In this document: positions 16,749-25,686 of the stretch, piece after piece | Position numbering within the stretch: the stretch's first letter is position 1 | Layout of the letters: each line of letters starts with the position of its first letter | Assembly (NCBI GenBank): GCA_035541875.1 | Contig: DATKML010000008.1 | Coordinates: 1-64,000, forward strand | Direction of reading: 5' to 3' | Length of the DNA: 64,000 bases | Source of the DNA: JAJPHI01 sp035541875 | GTDB taxonomy: Bacteria; Desulfobacterota; Binatia; Binatales; Binataceae | The notes under the pieces: generated by a model | Databases searched by the model: none | What the model saw: only the letters and a program-made list of their open reading frames with translations | Told to the model about the DNA's origin: nothing | Program-made: the position numbers and the translations under genes

Positions 16749-17570
16749 ATGGCGATAATCGCGATGACGCAGCATCTCGGCACTCGTGCAGTCGAGCTGG
16801 GTCAGCTCACGGCCAAGTTGCTCGACTATCGTTTCCTCACGACTGAACAGCTCTATGCGGAACTGGCTCAGCGCTACAACGTCGCTACACCCCAAATGGT
16901 TATTATCGATGAGCGGCGACCCCACTTCTGGGAACGCCTCAAGGCGGATACCCAACGGATTGCGGCCTTCTTCCGCGCCGTAGTCCTCAAGGAGATGGCG
17001 GCCGATCGTCTGGTCGTTGTGAGCCGCTCCGTTACCCATCAGTTGCCGCGATGCGGCTGTGGGCTGCGGGTGCGACTCGTCGGTCCACTTGAAGATCGGG
17101 TCAAAGCGATAGCGGCCGAGGAGAACCTCGCTCCCGCCGTCGCCGAGCGACGCGTGCGCGATTACGACCGCGAACTCCGGGCGCGTATTCAGACTCTGTT
17201 CAATTTCGATCTGGACGACCCGACCAATTTTGATCTCACGCTCAACACCTACGGGCTGCCGCTCCCGGTGCAGGCCAAGATGCTCGCCGAGGTCGCCCTC
17301 GATATCGATCAGTCGGTCAGCGCAACCGGCTGGCAGCAGATGCGCGATGCGGCCGTGGCCGCAGAGGTGCAGGCCGCCCTCATGCGCCATCCCAAGATTG
17401 GCAATGCTCCCGTGCAGGTGAACTGCACCGATGGACGCGTTCAGGTGAATGGGCCCGGCTTAGTGCCGCCGTGGGATGAGCTGATCCTAGACGTGGTGCG
17501 GAGAGTTGAAGGGGTTCACGGCGTTGAGGTGCTGGCCGATGAGCAACCGATACCCGTACGGCCGAGCTAG
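16749..17570 (+). CDS. cytidylate-kinase-like protein fused to a BON domain
   Basis: The 273-residue protein has two parts. Residues about 1-190 resemble the cytidylate-kinase-like family, including FWERLKADTQRIAAFFRAVVLKE, CGCGLRVRLVGPLEDRV, and the helical lid RRVRDYDRELRARIQTLFNFDLDDPTNFDLTLNT. Residues about 205-270 form a BON domain (GRVQVNGPGLVPPWDELILDVVRRVEGVHGVEVL), which normally binds membranes or ligands. The usual P-loop GxGGRxI at the N-terminus reads QHLGTRAVELG, so kinase activity is doubtful. It starts at ATG 16749, divergent from the deoxyhypusine-synthase-like gene, and pgpA follows after 41 bases. Confidence 0.75.
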   Translation: MAIIAMTQHLGTRAVELGQLTAKLLDYRFLTTEQLYAELAQRYNVATPQMVIIDERRPHFWERLKADTQRIAAFFRAVVLKEMAADRLVVVSRSVTHQLPRCGCGLRVRLVGPLEDRVKAIAAEENLAPAVAERRVRDYDRELRARIQTLFNFDLDDPTNFDLTLNTYGLPLPVQAKMLAEVALDIDQSVSATGWQQMRDAAVAAEVQAALMRHPKIGNAPVQVNCTDGRVQVNGPGLVPPWDELILDVVRRVEGVHGVEVLADEQPIPVRPS

Positions 17571-17611
17571 CGCTGCCCACTCTCTGGCTTGAAGGTCAGT
17601 CTTCCAGACGC

Positions 17612-18070
17612 ATGCATCCGCTCGTAAGGTTTCTCGCCACCGGGGCCTATTCCGGGTACTTCCCGGTCGCACCCGGAACGGCTGGATCAGTGGTCGGCGT
17701 GATCATCGGCGAACTGGTCTTCGCTCCAATCTGGTCGCGCTCACCCTCCATATTCCTTCTGCTGTTTGCGGTCCTCTTCGTCGGCGGATGCGTCGTGGCA
17801 GGACAGGCGGAGCGCGAAACCGGCAAGCACGATGATTCGAAGATAGTGATCGATGAGGTCTTTGGGATGACCGCTGCGATGTTCCTCATCCCGAGCGGAT
17901 GGCCATGGTTAATCACGGCATTCGCGCTGTTTCGAGTCTTGGACGTGATCAAACCGTGGCCCGCCAGCTACTTCGACTCGGTCCATGGTGGCGGCGGCAT
18001 CATGCTCGACGACCTGTGCGCGGGAATTTATGTCACTGTCGCCCTGCATATCGCCCACCTGATCGTCTGA
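17612..18070 (+). CDS. pgpA: phosphatidylglycerophosphatase A
   Basis: The 152-residue membrane protein has the PgpA hallmarks: N-terminal LATGAYSGYFPVAPGTAGSV (about 8-27), the acidic HDDSKIVIDEVFGM motif (about 73-86) that supplies the catalytic acidic residues, and RVLDVIKPWPASYFD (about 109-123). Three to four membrane segments are visible. It removes the phosphate from phosphatidylglycerol phosphate in the inner membrane to make phosphatidylglycerol. Start ATG 17612. It lies downstream of the kinase-like/BON gene, probably in the same transcript. Confidence 0.93.
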   Translation: MHPLVRFLATGAYSGYFPVAPGTAGSVVGVIIGELVFAPIWSRSPSIFLLLFAVLFVGGCVVAGQAERETGKHDDSKIVIDEVFGMTAAMFLIPSGWPWLITAFALFRVLDVIKPWPASYFDSVHGGGGIMLDDLCAGIYVTVALHIAHLIV

Positions 18071-18122
18071 ATCCGTCCCTGCGTCCGCTCGCTACTATTC
18101 CACAAATCTCTGGGTACCCCCA

Positions 18123-18986
18123 TTGCCGCGCGATTGCGCGCGCGCTAAAGAACGAAAGGGGTTGGACAGTTCGCGGAAAGGTTACGCCGCTGGACTGAGG
18201 GAAGGCGTCCGGAAATCGGGGGATTTGGTCGGACGAAGTTGTGAAAAGCGCCTGTCGATGGCTCCTCGTCGGGCGTTAATTCATCTTCCGAGCCAGAGGA
18301 GAGGCACCTTGCGGACCGGACCTTTGGTACAAAGAGGCGCGAAAGTCTCGCGCGCGACGCAGATTTCTTCTGCGCCGACGAGACTATCGCCATCGCATCG
18401 CTTGTTGAATCGTACTTTTTCCTCTCTTTCCGAACCCTCCGCCAAAACAACCCTCAAATCTTCCAATTTACATCTCGAATGCCGACTGCCGATTAGCCTT
18501 CGCGAATACTTGGCTGATGAACTTGGAGCTATTGTCGACGCCGCAGACGACAACGTGCTTAATCTGGCGGCTAACGCCGATGCGGCAACGCTTAGCAAGC
18601 TGGCCCGCGCTATCCGCCGCTACTCGACGTCGCGGGCGCAGCAGACTTGGGAGTCGTGCCACGCTTCACTTGCGGATTTTATTATTGGGGCGGGCACCGA
18701 GCCGCCGATGGTCGCTCTATGCCTGAAGTGCGGGCGTATCGAGATGGGCGAGGGGAGCCTCGCCTCTCATCAGACAGGTGGATGCGTCAGCCTCTCCCTG
18801 CAGGATGCCTGCAAATCATCGAAAGGCCGCTCGGTGCGCGCCACCGAAACCCAAGTAGCGGACGCCATTCGCAGGTCGATCGAAGAATTTCGCCGGTTGC
18901 GCGCGGCCTTCGGCTTATCGCACTTCGACCTCGACTCGTACACGCATCACGGTCGCATCACCTTTACGTGGCGCCCGCTCGTTTAG
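18123..18986 (+). CDS. hypothetical protein, N-terminal extent uncertain
   Basis: The open frame is 287 codons, but only the second half (from about residue 125, after 18495) looks like a real protein. It has acidic/hydrophobic helices SLREYLADELGAIVDAADDNVLNL, a CxxC-type segment ALCLKCGRIEMGEGSLASHQTGGC that could bind a metal (two Cys, His, Cys), and a terminal helix SIEEFRRLRAAFGLSHFDL. The first 120 codons are Arg/Ser-rich and not convincing. TTG codons at 18402 or 18405 are alternative starts. No family is recognised and the context gives no function. Confidence 0.4.
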   Translation: MPRDCARAKERKGLDSSRKGYAAGLREGVRKSGDLVGRSCEKRLSMAPRRALIHLPSQRRGTLRTGPLVQRGAKVSRATQISSAPTRLSPSHRLLNRTFSSLSEPSAKTTLKSSNLHLECRLPISLREYLADELGAIVDAADDNVLNLAANADAATLSKLARAIRRYSTSRAQQTWESCHASLADFIIGAGTEPPMVALCLKCGRIEMGEGSLASHQTGGCVSLSLQDACKSSKGRSVRATETQVADAIRRSIEEFRRLRAAFGLSHFDLDSYTHHGRITFTWRPLV

Positions 18987-19049
18987 CGGGATATTCGAAC
19001 TGTAAACTCTGACTCGAAGGGTAGATGGATCTCGAGTTGGAGAAAGGAA

Positions 19050-19247
19050 CTACATCGAGGAAGCGCGACGACGACGCTGTTCCTTACGTCTGCGACGCTG
19101 AGCCTCGGCCTGTTTGCGCTTACGCTTAACGCTGGGCTTCTCGTAAAAAGCCCGCTTCTTCATCTCCTTAAACACGCCCTCTTTGGCGAGCTTTCGCTTC
19201 AGCACACGCATCGCCTGATCGAGCGAGCCTTCAACTCTGATTTCCAT
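19050..19247 (-). CDS. rpsU: 30S ribosomal protein bS21
   Basis: The 65-residue, very basic protein begins MEIRVEGSLDQAMRVLKRKLAKEGVFKEMKKRAFYEKPSVKRKRKQ, matching bS21 throughout. The C-terminus is an extended arginine-rich tail (RRRRKEQRRRRASSM). It binds near the anti-Shine-Dalgarno end of 16S rRNA on the small subunit platform and takes part in initiation. ATG 19247 is preceded by ACGGAGG at 6-12 bases upstream. A near-consensus promoter lies just upstream, and no companion dnaG/rpoD genes follow. Confidence 0.97.
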   Translation of the reverse strand: MEIRVEGSLDQAMRVLKRKLAKEGVFKEMKKRAFYEKPSVKRKRKQAEAQRRRRKEQRRRRASSM

Positions 19248-19279
19248 GGTCCTCCGTGTCCAAATGAGATAGACACCCG

Positions 19280-19308
19280 AGAATAGGGCCCGACCCCTTA
19301 GGTGTCAA
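19280..19308 (-). promoter_or_regulatory. sigma-70-type promoter of rpsU
   Basis: On the minus strand TTGACA (plus positions 19303-19308) and TATTCT (19280-19285) are separated by exactly 17 bases, 33 bases before the rpsU start codon. The -35 box is a perfect consensus and the -10 box matches five of six. Confidence 0.75.
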
Positions 19309-19379
19309 CCTTGCAGATCGACTGGCGAAAAGCTTAGGTTGACCCGACAACGGCCCCAAAGGATTGAGGAGAGAACTCG

Positions 19380-20150
19380 ATGGATCTTGGTTTGAGCGGC
19401 AAAGTGGCGATGCTGACGGGCGCAAGTCGCGGTCTGGGACTCGCGATGGCGAAGGCACTGGCAGCGGAAGGTGTACGGATGAGTATCTGTGCGCGCGGCG
19501 GCGACATCCTGTCTCAGGTGGCTGCCGAGTTGAAGGCCGCAGGAGCGTCAGTGCTCGCTCAAGCTGCGGACGTGAACGATCCAGCCGCGATGGAGGCGTG
19601 GACCGCTGCGACGGTCAAAGAATTCGGTGGTATCGATATTCTCGTTAACAACGCCGGCGGGGCAAAGGTCGGCGCTCTTAGCCAACTCGACGAAGAGACT
19701 TGGCGCCAAGCCTTCGATCTGAATTTCTTCTCAGCGGTTCGCCTCTCCAAGCTTTGTGCAGCCGAGATGCAAAAGCGCGGTGGTGGCTCGATTATCAACA
19801 TCAGCTCGATTTACGGGCGCGAGGCCGGCGGTCCTGTCAGCTACAACAGCTCGAAGGCAGCGATGATCTCGCTGACCAAAGCTCTCGCGCGCGAGTTAGC
19901 GCCTCAGGGGATTCGGGTTAATTCGGTGGCGCCCGGATCGATCATCTATCCCGGCGGCACGTGGGAAGGACTCTTCAAGGCAAATCCTGCCTTCGAAAAG
20001 GATTTCATCAGCCACGAGTTCCCGGCTGGACGCCTGGGTCGTCCGGAAGAAGTGGCCTACGCCGTGGTGATGCTCGCGTCACCGCGAGCCAGCTGGATCA
20101 CGGGCACTTGTATCCCGGTCGACGGCGCACAGGGCCGGTCGAATATTTGA
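19380..20150 (+). CDS. short-chain dehydrogenase/reductase
   Basis: This classical SDR of 256 residues has the nucleotide-binding TGASRGLGLAMA (about 12-23), NNAGG (about 89-93), the catalytic serine in INISSIYG (about 138-145), and the catalytic YNSSKAAMISL (Tyr/Lys at about 155/159). It ends with the family-typical SWITGTCIPVDGAQGRS. Such enzymes oxidise alcohols or reduce ketones with NAD(P). GGAGAG precedes ATG 19380. The stop lies four bases from the stop of the convergent FAD monooxygenase. Substrate unknown. Confidence 0.92.
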   Translation: MDLGLSGKVAMLTGASRGLGLAMAKALAAEGVRMSICARGGDILSQVAAELKAAGASVLAQAADVNDPAAMEAWTAATVKEFGGIDILVNNAGGAKVGALSQLDEETWRQAFDLNFFSAVRLSKLCAAEMQKRGGGSIINISSIYGREAGGPVSYNSSKAAMISLTKALARELAPQGIRVNSVAPGSIIYPGGTWEGLFKANPAFEKDFISHEFPAGRLGRPEEVAYAVVMLASPRASWITGTCIPVDGAQGRSNI

Positions 20151-20154
20151 TCGA

Positions 20155-21531
20155 TCAGCCTGATGCGCGCTGCTGCATCTTGGCGAAGACCCTATCGCGA
20201 ATCGAATCGTCCCAGAACGCCGAGAGCGGCTTGATCAGTTGAAAGACCTCAAGCACCACTCGTTGTACGCTGGGATCCTCGGCCTGCAACGCATCAAGGG
20301 CTGCGAAGTAACGGAACCCCTCTTCCATCGCAGGAGGTCGTTCACCCGTCGTCTGGGGGTAGGCGAAGTCCGAATTCGCCGCGAGCGTCCACGGCGTGCT
20401 GATAACTTCCATCGCTCTGGGGAAGAACGCGCTTGCCAGTTGCGCCAGCCCATGATTCTGCTCGGCTCGATCTTTCAATAGCGTCTGCAGCGCCCAAGCC
20501 TGCATCGCCGACGAAGTCATCCCTTGCCCGTACACCGGGTTAAAGCTGCACACGGCATCACCGAGGATTAGAAGGCCGTCCGGAAAGTTCGCGATCCGCT
20601 CGTAATGACGCAGGATACTGGTCGGAAAGCGATGATGACTGATTTCGGCGATACGCTCGGCGTGTTTGATCAGGTCGTAAATGATTGGAGAAGGAAGCGC
20701 TTTCACGAATTCGAGAAAGCCCTTCTCGTCGGTCGGAGGGTATTGCCCGAAGCGCCCTGCGACGCTGAGATGCCACTCGTTGTTTTCGATCTCTTCGAGT
20801 AGCGCACCGTTGGTGTACTTGGGTGGAGGACCACCGACGAGAATAATTGGCTCTAAGCCCTTCGCCGATGCGGGTTTCTTATATTTCGTGCTCGTGTACG
20901 CGAAGTCGACGCCGATCGTGGTCTCTTCCGGTGCGGGGACTCCCATCGCACCGAGCCAGCGTGCGGCTCGCGAACCACGACCACCCGCATCCACTACCAA
21001 GTCCGCGGTAACGGATTCGGATTCCTCGCTGGAGCGGATCCGCACTCCCGTGACTCGACCGTTCTCGTGGGTCAGTTCTTCAACTGCGGTGTCCATCTGT
21101 AGGCGGACATTAGGAAGAGCTATCGCGCGGCGTCGCAGTGCATATTCGAGTAATCCCCGACTCATCACATGACCAACCAGACCAAGGTCACGCGGCTCTC
21201 GGACCGATCCGGTCAGGTTGTAGGATTTGCCCACAGGAGAGTAGAAAACGGCGTCGCAGCCGGCTTTCCACGGGACCGCGCCCAACTCCTCCAGCTCAGC
21301 CCCAAAGCCGGGGAAAAGGGCGGTCATAATCTGTTCTCCGCCCCCGAGCAGGGCATGGACGTGATTACCTTGCGGCGTCGATTTGTGGATCGCCGCGCCG
21401 TCTTCCAGCTGGTCGCGCTCGAAGATAGTTACCCGATCGAAATGGTCGGAGAGGACGCGCGCCGTCATCAGGCCCGCGATACTGCCACCAATCACTACGG
21501 CATGTTGTCCAAGCTTTTGCGGCATCAGCAT
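20155..21531 (-). CDS. FAD-dependent monooxygenase (aromatic hydroxylase / squalene-epoxidase type)
   Basis: The 458-residue protein has the Rossmann FAD motif VVIGGSIAGLMTARVL near residue 11, the GD-containing FAD ribityl motif GLLILGDAVCSFNPVYGQGM (about 336-355), and the middle motif VVDAGGRGSRAARWL. These identify the class A flavoprotein monooxygenase/oxidoreductase superfamily. Close relatives are often annotated as FAD-dependent oxidoreductases of unknown substrate. Two ATGs are possible: 21531 and 21525. The second has a better distance (9 bases) from GGGAG. It faces the SDR gene tail to tail with no room for a terminator. Confidence 0.85.
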   Translation of the reverse strand: MLMPQKLGQHAVVIGGSIAGLMTARVLSDHFDRVTIFERDQLEDGAAIHKSTPQGNHVHALLGGGEQIMTALFPGFGAELEELGAVPWKAGCDAVFYSPVGKSYNLTGSVREPRDLGLVGHVMSRGLLEYALRRRAIALPNVRLQMDTAVEELTHENGRVTGVRIRSSEESESVTADLVVDAGGRGSRAARWLGAMGVPAPEETTIGVDFAYTSTKYKKPASAKGLEPIILVGGPPPKYTNGALLEEIENNEWHLSVAGRFGQYPPTDEKGFLEFVKALPSPIIYDLIKHAERIAEISHHRFPTSILRHYERIANFPDGLLILGDAVCSFNPVYGQGMTSSAMQAWALQTLLKDRAEQNHGLAQLASAFFPRAMEVISTPWTLAANSDFAYPQTTGERPPAMEEGFRYFAALDALQAEDPSVQRVVLEVFQLIKPLSAFWDDSIRDRVFAKMQQRASG

Positions 21532-21627
21532 TTTCTCCCTTCGATCGCCATATAATGCGCGACTGAACAGGTATTCATAATGCGCGTCTGGCGCGTTCGA
21601 CGCAAAGGGGAAATTAGGACTGGCCGA

Positions 21628-22926
21628 TCATGGCTCGAGCCGTTCCATCATCCGTGGAAAGGGAACTGCTTCGCGGATATGATGGATACCGCAACACCAC
21701 GCGACCATCCGCTCAATTCCCATCCCGAAACCGGCGTGAGGCACTGAACCGTAACGGCGCAGATCAAGGTACCATTTAAAGGGCTCGATCGGGAGGCCGT
21801 GATCAACGATCCGTTGGCGCAGGGTCTCGTAGTCATCTTCGCGCTGGCCACCGCCGATAATCTCGCCGTAACCCTCAGGCGCGAGCATATCGACACAGAG
21901 CGCTACGTTGGGACGATCGGGGTCGCGCTTCATATAGAAGGCTTTGCACTCCGACGGATAGCGATGAACCATCACGGGCGTTTCGAAGTCGCTTGAAAGC
22001 GCCGTCTCTTCGTCGCCACCGAGATCATCGCCCCAGTTCACCGTCATGCCCTTGGTCTTGAGCCGCTCGATCGCTTCGTCGTAGGTGATACGGGCGTAGG
22101 GCTTCCTGGCCGCACGTTCGAGCTTGCTCGTATCGCGCTCCAGAACCTTGAGTTCTTCCGCGCGACGTTCCAACACGCGCGTGAGGATGTACGAAACAAA
22201 ATCCTCGGCAAGCTGCATATCTTCTTCGAGCGTGAAGTAGGCGACCTCCGGTTCGACCATCCAGAATTCCGTCAGATGGCGCCGCGTCTTCGATTTCTCA
22301 GCACGGAAGGTCGGACCGAAGCAATAAACTTTGCCGAAAGCGAGCGCCCCGGCTTCCGCGTAAAGCTGCCCACTCTGAGTCAGAAAGGCTTTGCGATCGC
22401 CAAAGTAGTCAATCTCAAAAAGATTGGTCGTTCCCTCGCAGGAAGTGGGAGTCAGAATCGGCGAGTCGAAAAGCACAAACCCTCGTTCGTGGAAAAAATC
22501 GCGGCAGGCTGCTTCGACCTCGCTGCGCACTCGCAGAATCGCGTGCTGACGCGATGATCGCAGCCACAGATGGCGCTGGTCGAGCAGGAATGCGACGCCG
22601 TGCTCTTTCGGCGTAATCGGATAATCAACTGCGGGCGAGTTGACCTTGAAACTGGTCGCAGTAATCTCGCGACCACCGGGTGCGCGCTTATCCGCACGGA
22701 CGGTACCGGTTATTTCAAGCGAGGTCTCTTGTCCGAGATGATCGGCCTGCGCGAACGCCTCGGCGCCGAGGTCGGCAAGCGACGCGACGCATTGGCAGAT
22801 TCCGGTGCCGTCGCGAACCAGCAGGAAGTGAACTTTACCGCTCGATCGGTGGTTGTAGAGCCATCCGCGAAGCGTTACTTCCTCGCCGATATGCTTCCCT
22901 AAGTCCTCGATATAGACCCATGCCAT
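21628..22926 (-). CDS. asnS: asparaginyl-tRNA synthetase
   Basis: The 432-residue class IIb synthetase has an N-terminal OB-fold anticodon domain (about 1-105, LRGWLYNHRSSGKVHFLLVRDG), motif 2 FRAEKSKTRRHLTEFWMVEPE (about 210-230), and motif 3 GFGMGIERMVAWCCG (about 402-416). The insert and EIIGGGQREDDYE are those of AsnRS rather than AspRS. It attaches asparagine to tRNA-Asn in the cytosol. ATG 22926 is 32 bases after the prpF-like stop, so it may be read through from that gene. Confidence 0.96.
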   Translation of the reverse strand: MAWVYIEDLGKHIGEEVTLRGWLYNHRSSGKVHFLLVRDGTGICQCVASLADLGAEAFAQADHLGQETSLEITGTVRADKRAPGGREITATSFKVNSPAVDYPITPKEHGVAFLLDQRHLWLRSSRQHAILRVRSEVEAACRDFFHERGFVLFDSPILTPTSCEGTTNLFEIDYFGDRKAFLTQSGQLYAEAGALAFGKVYCFGPTFRAEKSKTRRHLTEFWMVEPEVAYFTLEEDMQLAEDFVSYILTRVLERRAEELKVLERDTSKLERAARKPYARITYDEAIERLKTKGMTVNWGDDLGGDEETALSSDFETPVMVHRYPSECKAFYMKRDPDRPNVALCVDMLAPEGYGEIIGGGQREDDYETLRQRIVDHGLPIEPFKWYLDLRRYGSVPHAGFGMGIERMVAWCCGIHHIREAVPFPRMMERLEP

Positions 22927-22958
22927 AGCGCCAGTTTAGGCAGAAAAGACGCATTTAT

Positions 22959-24134
22959 TCACGCATTGCGCGCGGAGCTATCGAGCGACGAAGCGCGGAT
23001 GTACACAACACCATCCATCAGGCGGCGAGCGGTGCGATAGACGGTCGCGTGATCGGCAACCCACCCAGCGACGGCCCGACGCACACTCGATCCGACCACC
23101 GTTAGTCCAGAAGGCTGCGCGATTCGCACGGGCGCATCGGACGAGGCTGCACGACGCGCGAGCGGATGGACGATCGAACCTTCCATCCGCGACGCAACCG
23201 CGAGGCACATAGCGCCGGTAAGCGGAACCGCGCGATGGGGTTGGCCGATCGAGATCATCCGTATCGTGATGTCCGCATCATCGGGACACAGCGTTTCTCC
23301 TGAGAGCGTCCGCGCGGCCTGAGGCGCAGAGACCATCGCGACCTTCGGAATACTAGGCTTCGCCGAAGCACCTTCGGCCGTTTTAGCGATTCCCATCCGC
23401 AGGCTGGCCGCAACCCGAATTGCTTCCAGTCGTTTCAGCAGATCCTGATTGCGTTCGAGTTCATCGGGCATCTCGATCCCGGTCATCCCGAGCGCATCCG
23501 CAGCAACAAAAACGCACGGATTAGCCGCATCGACCATGGAGACTTCGAGCTGGTCAGTACCGGGAACATCGAGATGTTCACTAACGTTTCCCGTAGGCAG
23601 CAGCTTCCCTGTGCCTGCGCCGCCCGGTTCGAGAAAATCGAGACGAATCGGCGCGCCTGAACCGGCTACGCCCGGCAGCGTGAGGTCACCCTCGACTAGT
23701 GCACGCCCGTCGGCGATCGGGAACCGCGCAACGATCAGCTTGCGGGTGTTGGTGTTGTGGATCCGAACAACAGCTTCATCGCCGAGCGCCGCAACGATTC
23801 CCTCATCCACGGCGAAGGGGCCGATTGCCGACGACATGTTGCCGCAGTTACCGCTGTAATCGACCGACGCACTACCTACAGCAACCTGACCGAAGGTGTA
23901 ATCGACATCAGCCTTTGGATGAGACGGCGGGCCGACGATACAAACCTTGGAGAGCGAGGAGAGCCCCCCACCCATCCCGTCGAGCTGGCGGCCGTTCGGA
24001 TCGGGACTGCCAAGAGCGGCAAGGAAGATCTGATCGCGCTGGTGCTGATCCGGCGGGAGCTCCTCGGCACGGAAGATCAGCGCCTTGCTGGTGCCGCCGC
24101 GCATGAAGACAGCGCGTATCGCGATCTGCCGCAT
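22959..24134 (-). CDS. PrpF-family isomerase (aconitate / 4-oxalomesaconate tautomerase type)
   Basis: The 391-residue protein begins RAVFMRGGTSKALIFRAEELP, and has GLSSLSKVCIVGPPSHPKADVDYTFGQV and YSGNCGNMSSAIGPFA. These are the substrate-binding signatures of the PrpF family, which has a diaminopimelate-epimerase fold. Known members isomerise trans-/cis-aconitate, 2-methylaconitate or oxalomesaconate. ATG 24134 lies two bases from the stop of the tcuA-like gene, a tight coupling. With the FAD dehydrogenase and PrpB it suggests oxidation of a tricarballylate-like acid to an aconitate, then isomerisation. Confidence 0.9.
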   Translation of the reverse strand: MRQIAIRAVFMRGGTSKALIFRAEELPPDQHQRDQIFLAALGSPDPNGRQLDGMGGGLSSLSKVCIVGPPSHPKADVDYTFGQVAVGSASVDYSGNCGNMSSAIGPFAVDEGIVAALGDEAVVRIHNTNTRKLIVARFPIADGRALVEGDLTLPGVAGSGAPIRLDFLEPGGAGTGKLLPTGNVSEHLDVPGTDQLEVSMVDAANPCVFVAADALGMTGIEMPDELERNQDLLKRLEAIRVAASLRMGIAKTAEGASAKPSIPKVAMVSAPQAARTLSGETLCPDDADITIRMISIGQPHRAVPLTGAMCLAVASRMEGSIVHPLARRAASSDAPVRIAQPSGLTVVGSSVRRAVAGWVADHATVYRTARRLMDGVVYIRASSLDSSARNA

Positions 24135-24135
24135 T

Positions 24136-25602
24136 TTATAAGGTCCCGGCGCTGTTGCCCGCGATACGACCGAAGACCGCGCCGGACATCAGGCCCGATC
24201 CGCCGGGATAGTTGCTATGGAAGAGTCCACCGACCATCTCACCGCATGCGTAGAGACCTGGAATAGGCTCCCAATTCGTGCCGAGTACCTGGGCGCGGTC
24301 GTTAATCTTCAGGCCGCCGAACGAAAAGGTGATGCCACCCGTAACCGGATAGGCACGGAAGGGCGGTGTATCGATCTTTTGCGCCCAGTTGGATTTCGGC
24401 AATGGCAGTCCACGCGTCGCCAGCGCGTCGCGTTCGCCAGGATTGAATTTGCCGTTGCTGGCCGCGGCGTTGAAGTCGTTCAGCGTTCGAATCGCCGTGT
24501 CGTGATCGACGTCGAGTTTCCGAATTAGATCATCGAGTCGATCACTGACGATGGGCTCGCTCGTCGAGTAGCGCGGTTCGAGCAGCTCAGTCACTTTCGC
24601 ATCGAAGATCTGATAACCAACGCCACCCGGTTGATTAAGTATCGCGCCACCAAATTTCGCATAAGTGAAAAGCGCCTGATCCTCACCCTCATCAACGAAG
24701 CGCTGCCCGAGTCGGTTGATCATCACGCCGTAGAGGTAAGAGAGGCGATTCGTCTTGTCGGTTAGCTGGCGATCACCGAAAGGCGGCGCCGCGGCGTTGA
24801 TTGGCGTGGCGTGGCATCCGCTCCACTGACCCCACGGCATCGCGCCGATTTCGAAGGCCATCCGCAGGCCGTCGCCCTGATTGAACATCGTGCCGCGCAC
24901 CTTTGCGTGGTCCCACGGCTTGCCGAGATACTGCGCGCGCCATGCAGCGTTCGCCTCGAAGCCGCCGCATCCTAGGATCACCGCGCGTGCTTCGAGATCG
25001 TGGAGGCCGTTGGGATCGCGCACGGTAACCCCGCAGACCTCTCCGCGATTATTCTGCAGCAGTCGAACCGCGCCGGTTCGATAGCGAATCTCAACGTCCT
25101 TTCGTTGCACCGTCGCAAACCACATCTTGGAGAGGCCGATACCTTCGTTGACCGCACGCACGATCGCGCCCTTGGCCCATTTGATCACTCCTCCCACACG
25201 GACCGCACTCAACGCCACCGCAGGCTCGAAGCGGATGCCGTTCTCGGCCATCCAGGATGCCGTTGCATAAGAGTTGCCGATAAGAATTTCAGCGACCTCC
25301 GGATCGGTGCGATCGGCCGTCATACGGCGGAGATCGGCCCAGAAAGATTCGCGCGGATAGGCTTCGATCCCTTCGAGAAACCCGGGCATCTCGCGTGCTT
25401 TGGGCACTAGCTGAAGGATCTCGCCGACCTCGCTAAAGGCGATACGCAGGAGTCCGCCGCTGTAGTGCGTATTGCCGCCGCGGAGTTCTTCGGGTGCCTT
25501 TTCGAGCACGAGAATGCGACTCGCACCGGCGTTCGCAGCGGAAGTTGCAGCAGCCAGCGCCGCGTTCCCAGCGCCAATAACAATCACGTCGTAAGCAGCC
25601 AT
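24136..25602 (-). CDS. tcuA: FAD-dependent tricarballylate dehydrogenase-like protein (TcuA type)
   Basis: The 488-residue protein runs from ATG 25602 (MAAYDVIVIGAGNAALAAA); the frame extends to 25914 but that part overlaps the divergent prpB gene and is not protein-like. The FAD motif is at about 7-20. ELRGGNTHYSGGLLRIAF, GCGGFEANAAWRAQYLGKPW and the C-terminal GLYACGEMVGGLFHSNYPGGSGLMSGAVFGR fit the fumarate-reductase/succinate-dehydrogenase flavoprotein superfamily, TcuA branch. TcuA oxidises tricarballylate to cis-aconitate. A close relative lies at 27375. Substrate assignment is by family and context. Confidence 0.87.
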   Translation of the reverse strand: MAAYDVIVIGAGNAALAAATSAANAGASRILVLEKAPEELRGGNTHYSGGLLRIAFSEVGEILQLVPKAREMPGFLEGIEAYPRESFWADLRRMTADRTDPEVAEILIGNSYATASWMAENGIRFEPAVALSAVRVGGVIKWAKGAIVRAVNEGIGLSKMWFATVQRKDVEIRYRTGAVRLLQNNRGEVCGVTVRDPNGLHDLEARAVILGCGGFEANAAWRAQYLGKPWDHAKVRGTMFNQGDGLRMAFEIGAMPWGQWSGCHATPINAAAPPFGDRQLTDKTNRLSYLYGVMINRLGQRFVDEGEDQALFTYAKFGGAILNQPGGVGYQIFDAKVTELLEPRYSTSEPIVSDRLDDLIRKLDVDHDTAIRTLNDFNAAASNGKFNPGERDALATRGLPLPKSNWAQKIDTPPFRAYPVTGGITFSFGGLKINDRAQVLGTNWEPIPGLYACGEMVGGLFHSNYPGGSGLMSGAVFGRIAGNSAGTL

Positions 25603-25634
25603 CTTATTTTCTTGTGCCTTGCTCAGCAGAACGT

Positions 25635-25686
25635 CGCTGCGGCAGGCACGGTGCCTCCGTCGCCGACTTACTATACTGCCGCAGCG
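25635..25686. promoter_or_regulatory. divergent tcuA/prpB control region with two nested inverted repeats
   Basis: An 11-bp perfect inverted repeat, CGCTGCGGCAG (25635-25645) and CTGCCGCAGCG (25676-25686), encloses a 13-base palindrome with arms AGGCAC and GTGCCT (25644-25656). A minus-strand -10-like TATAGT overlaps at 25672-25677. The location between divergent tcuA and prpB makes operator function likely; no regulator gene is nearby. Confidence 0.5.
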
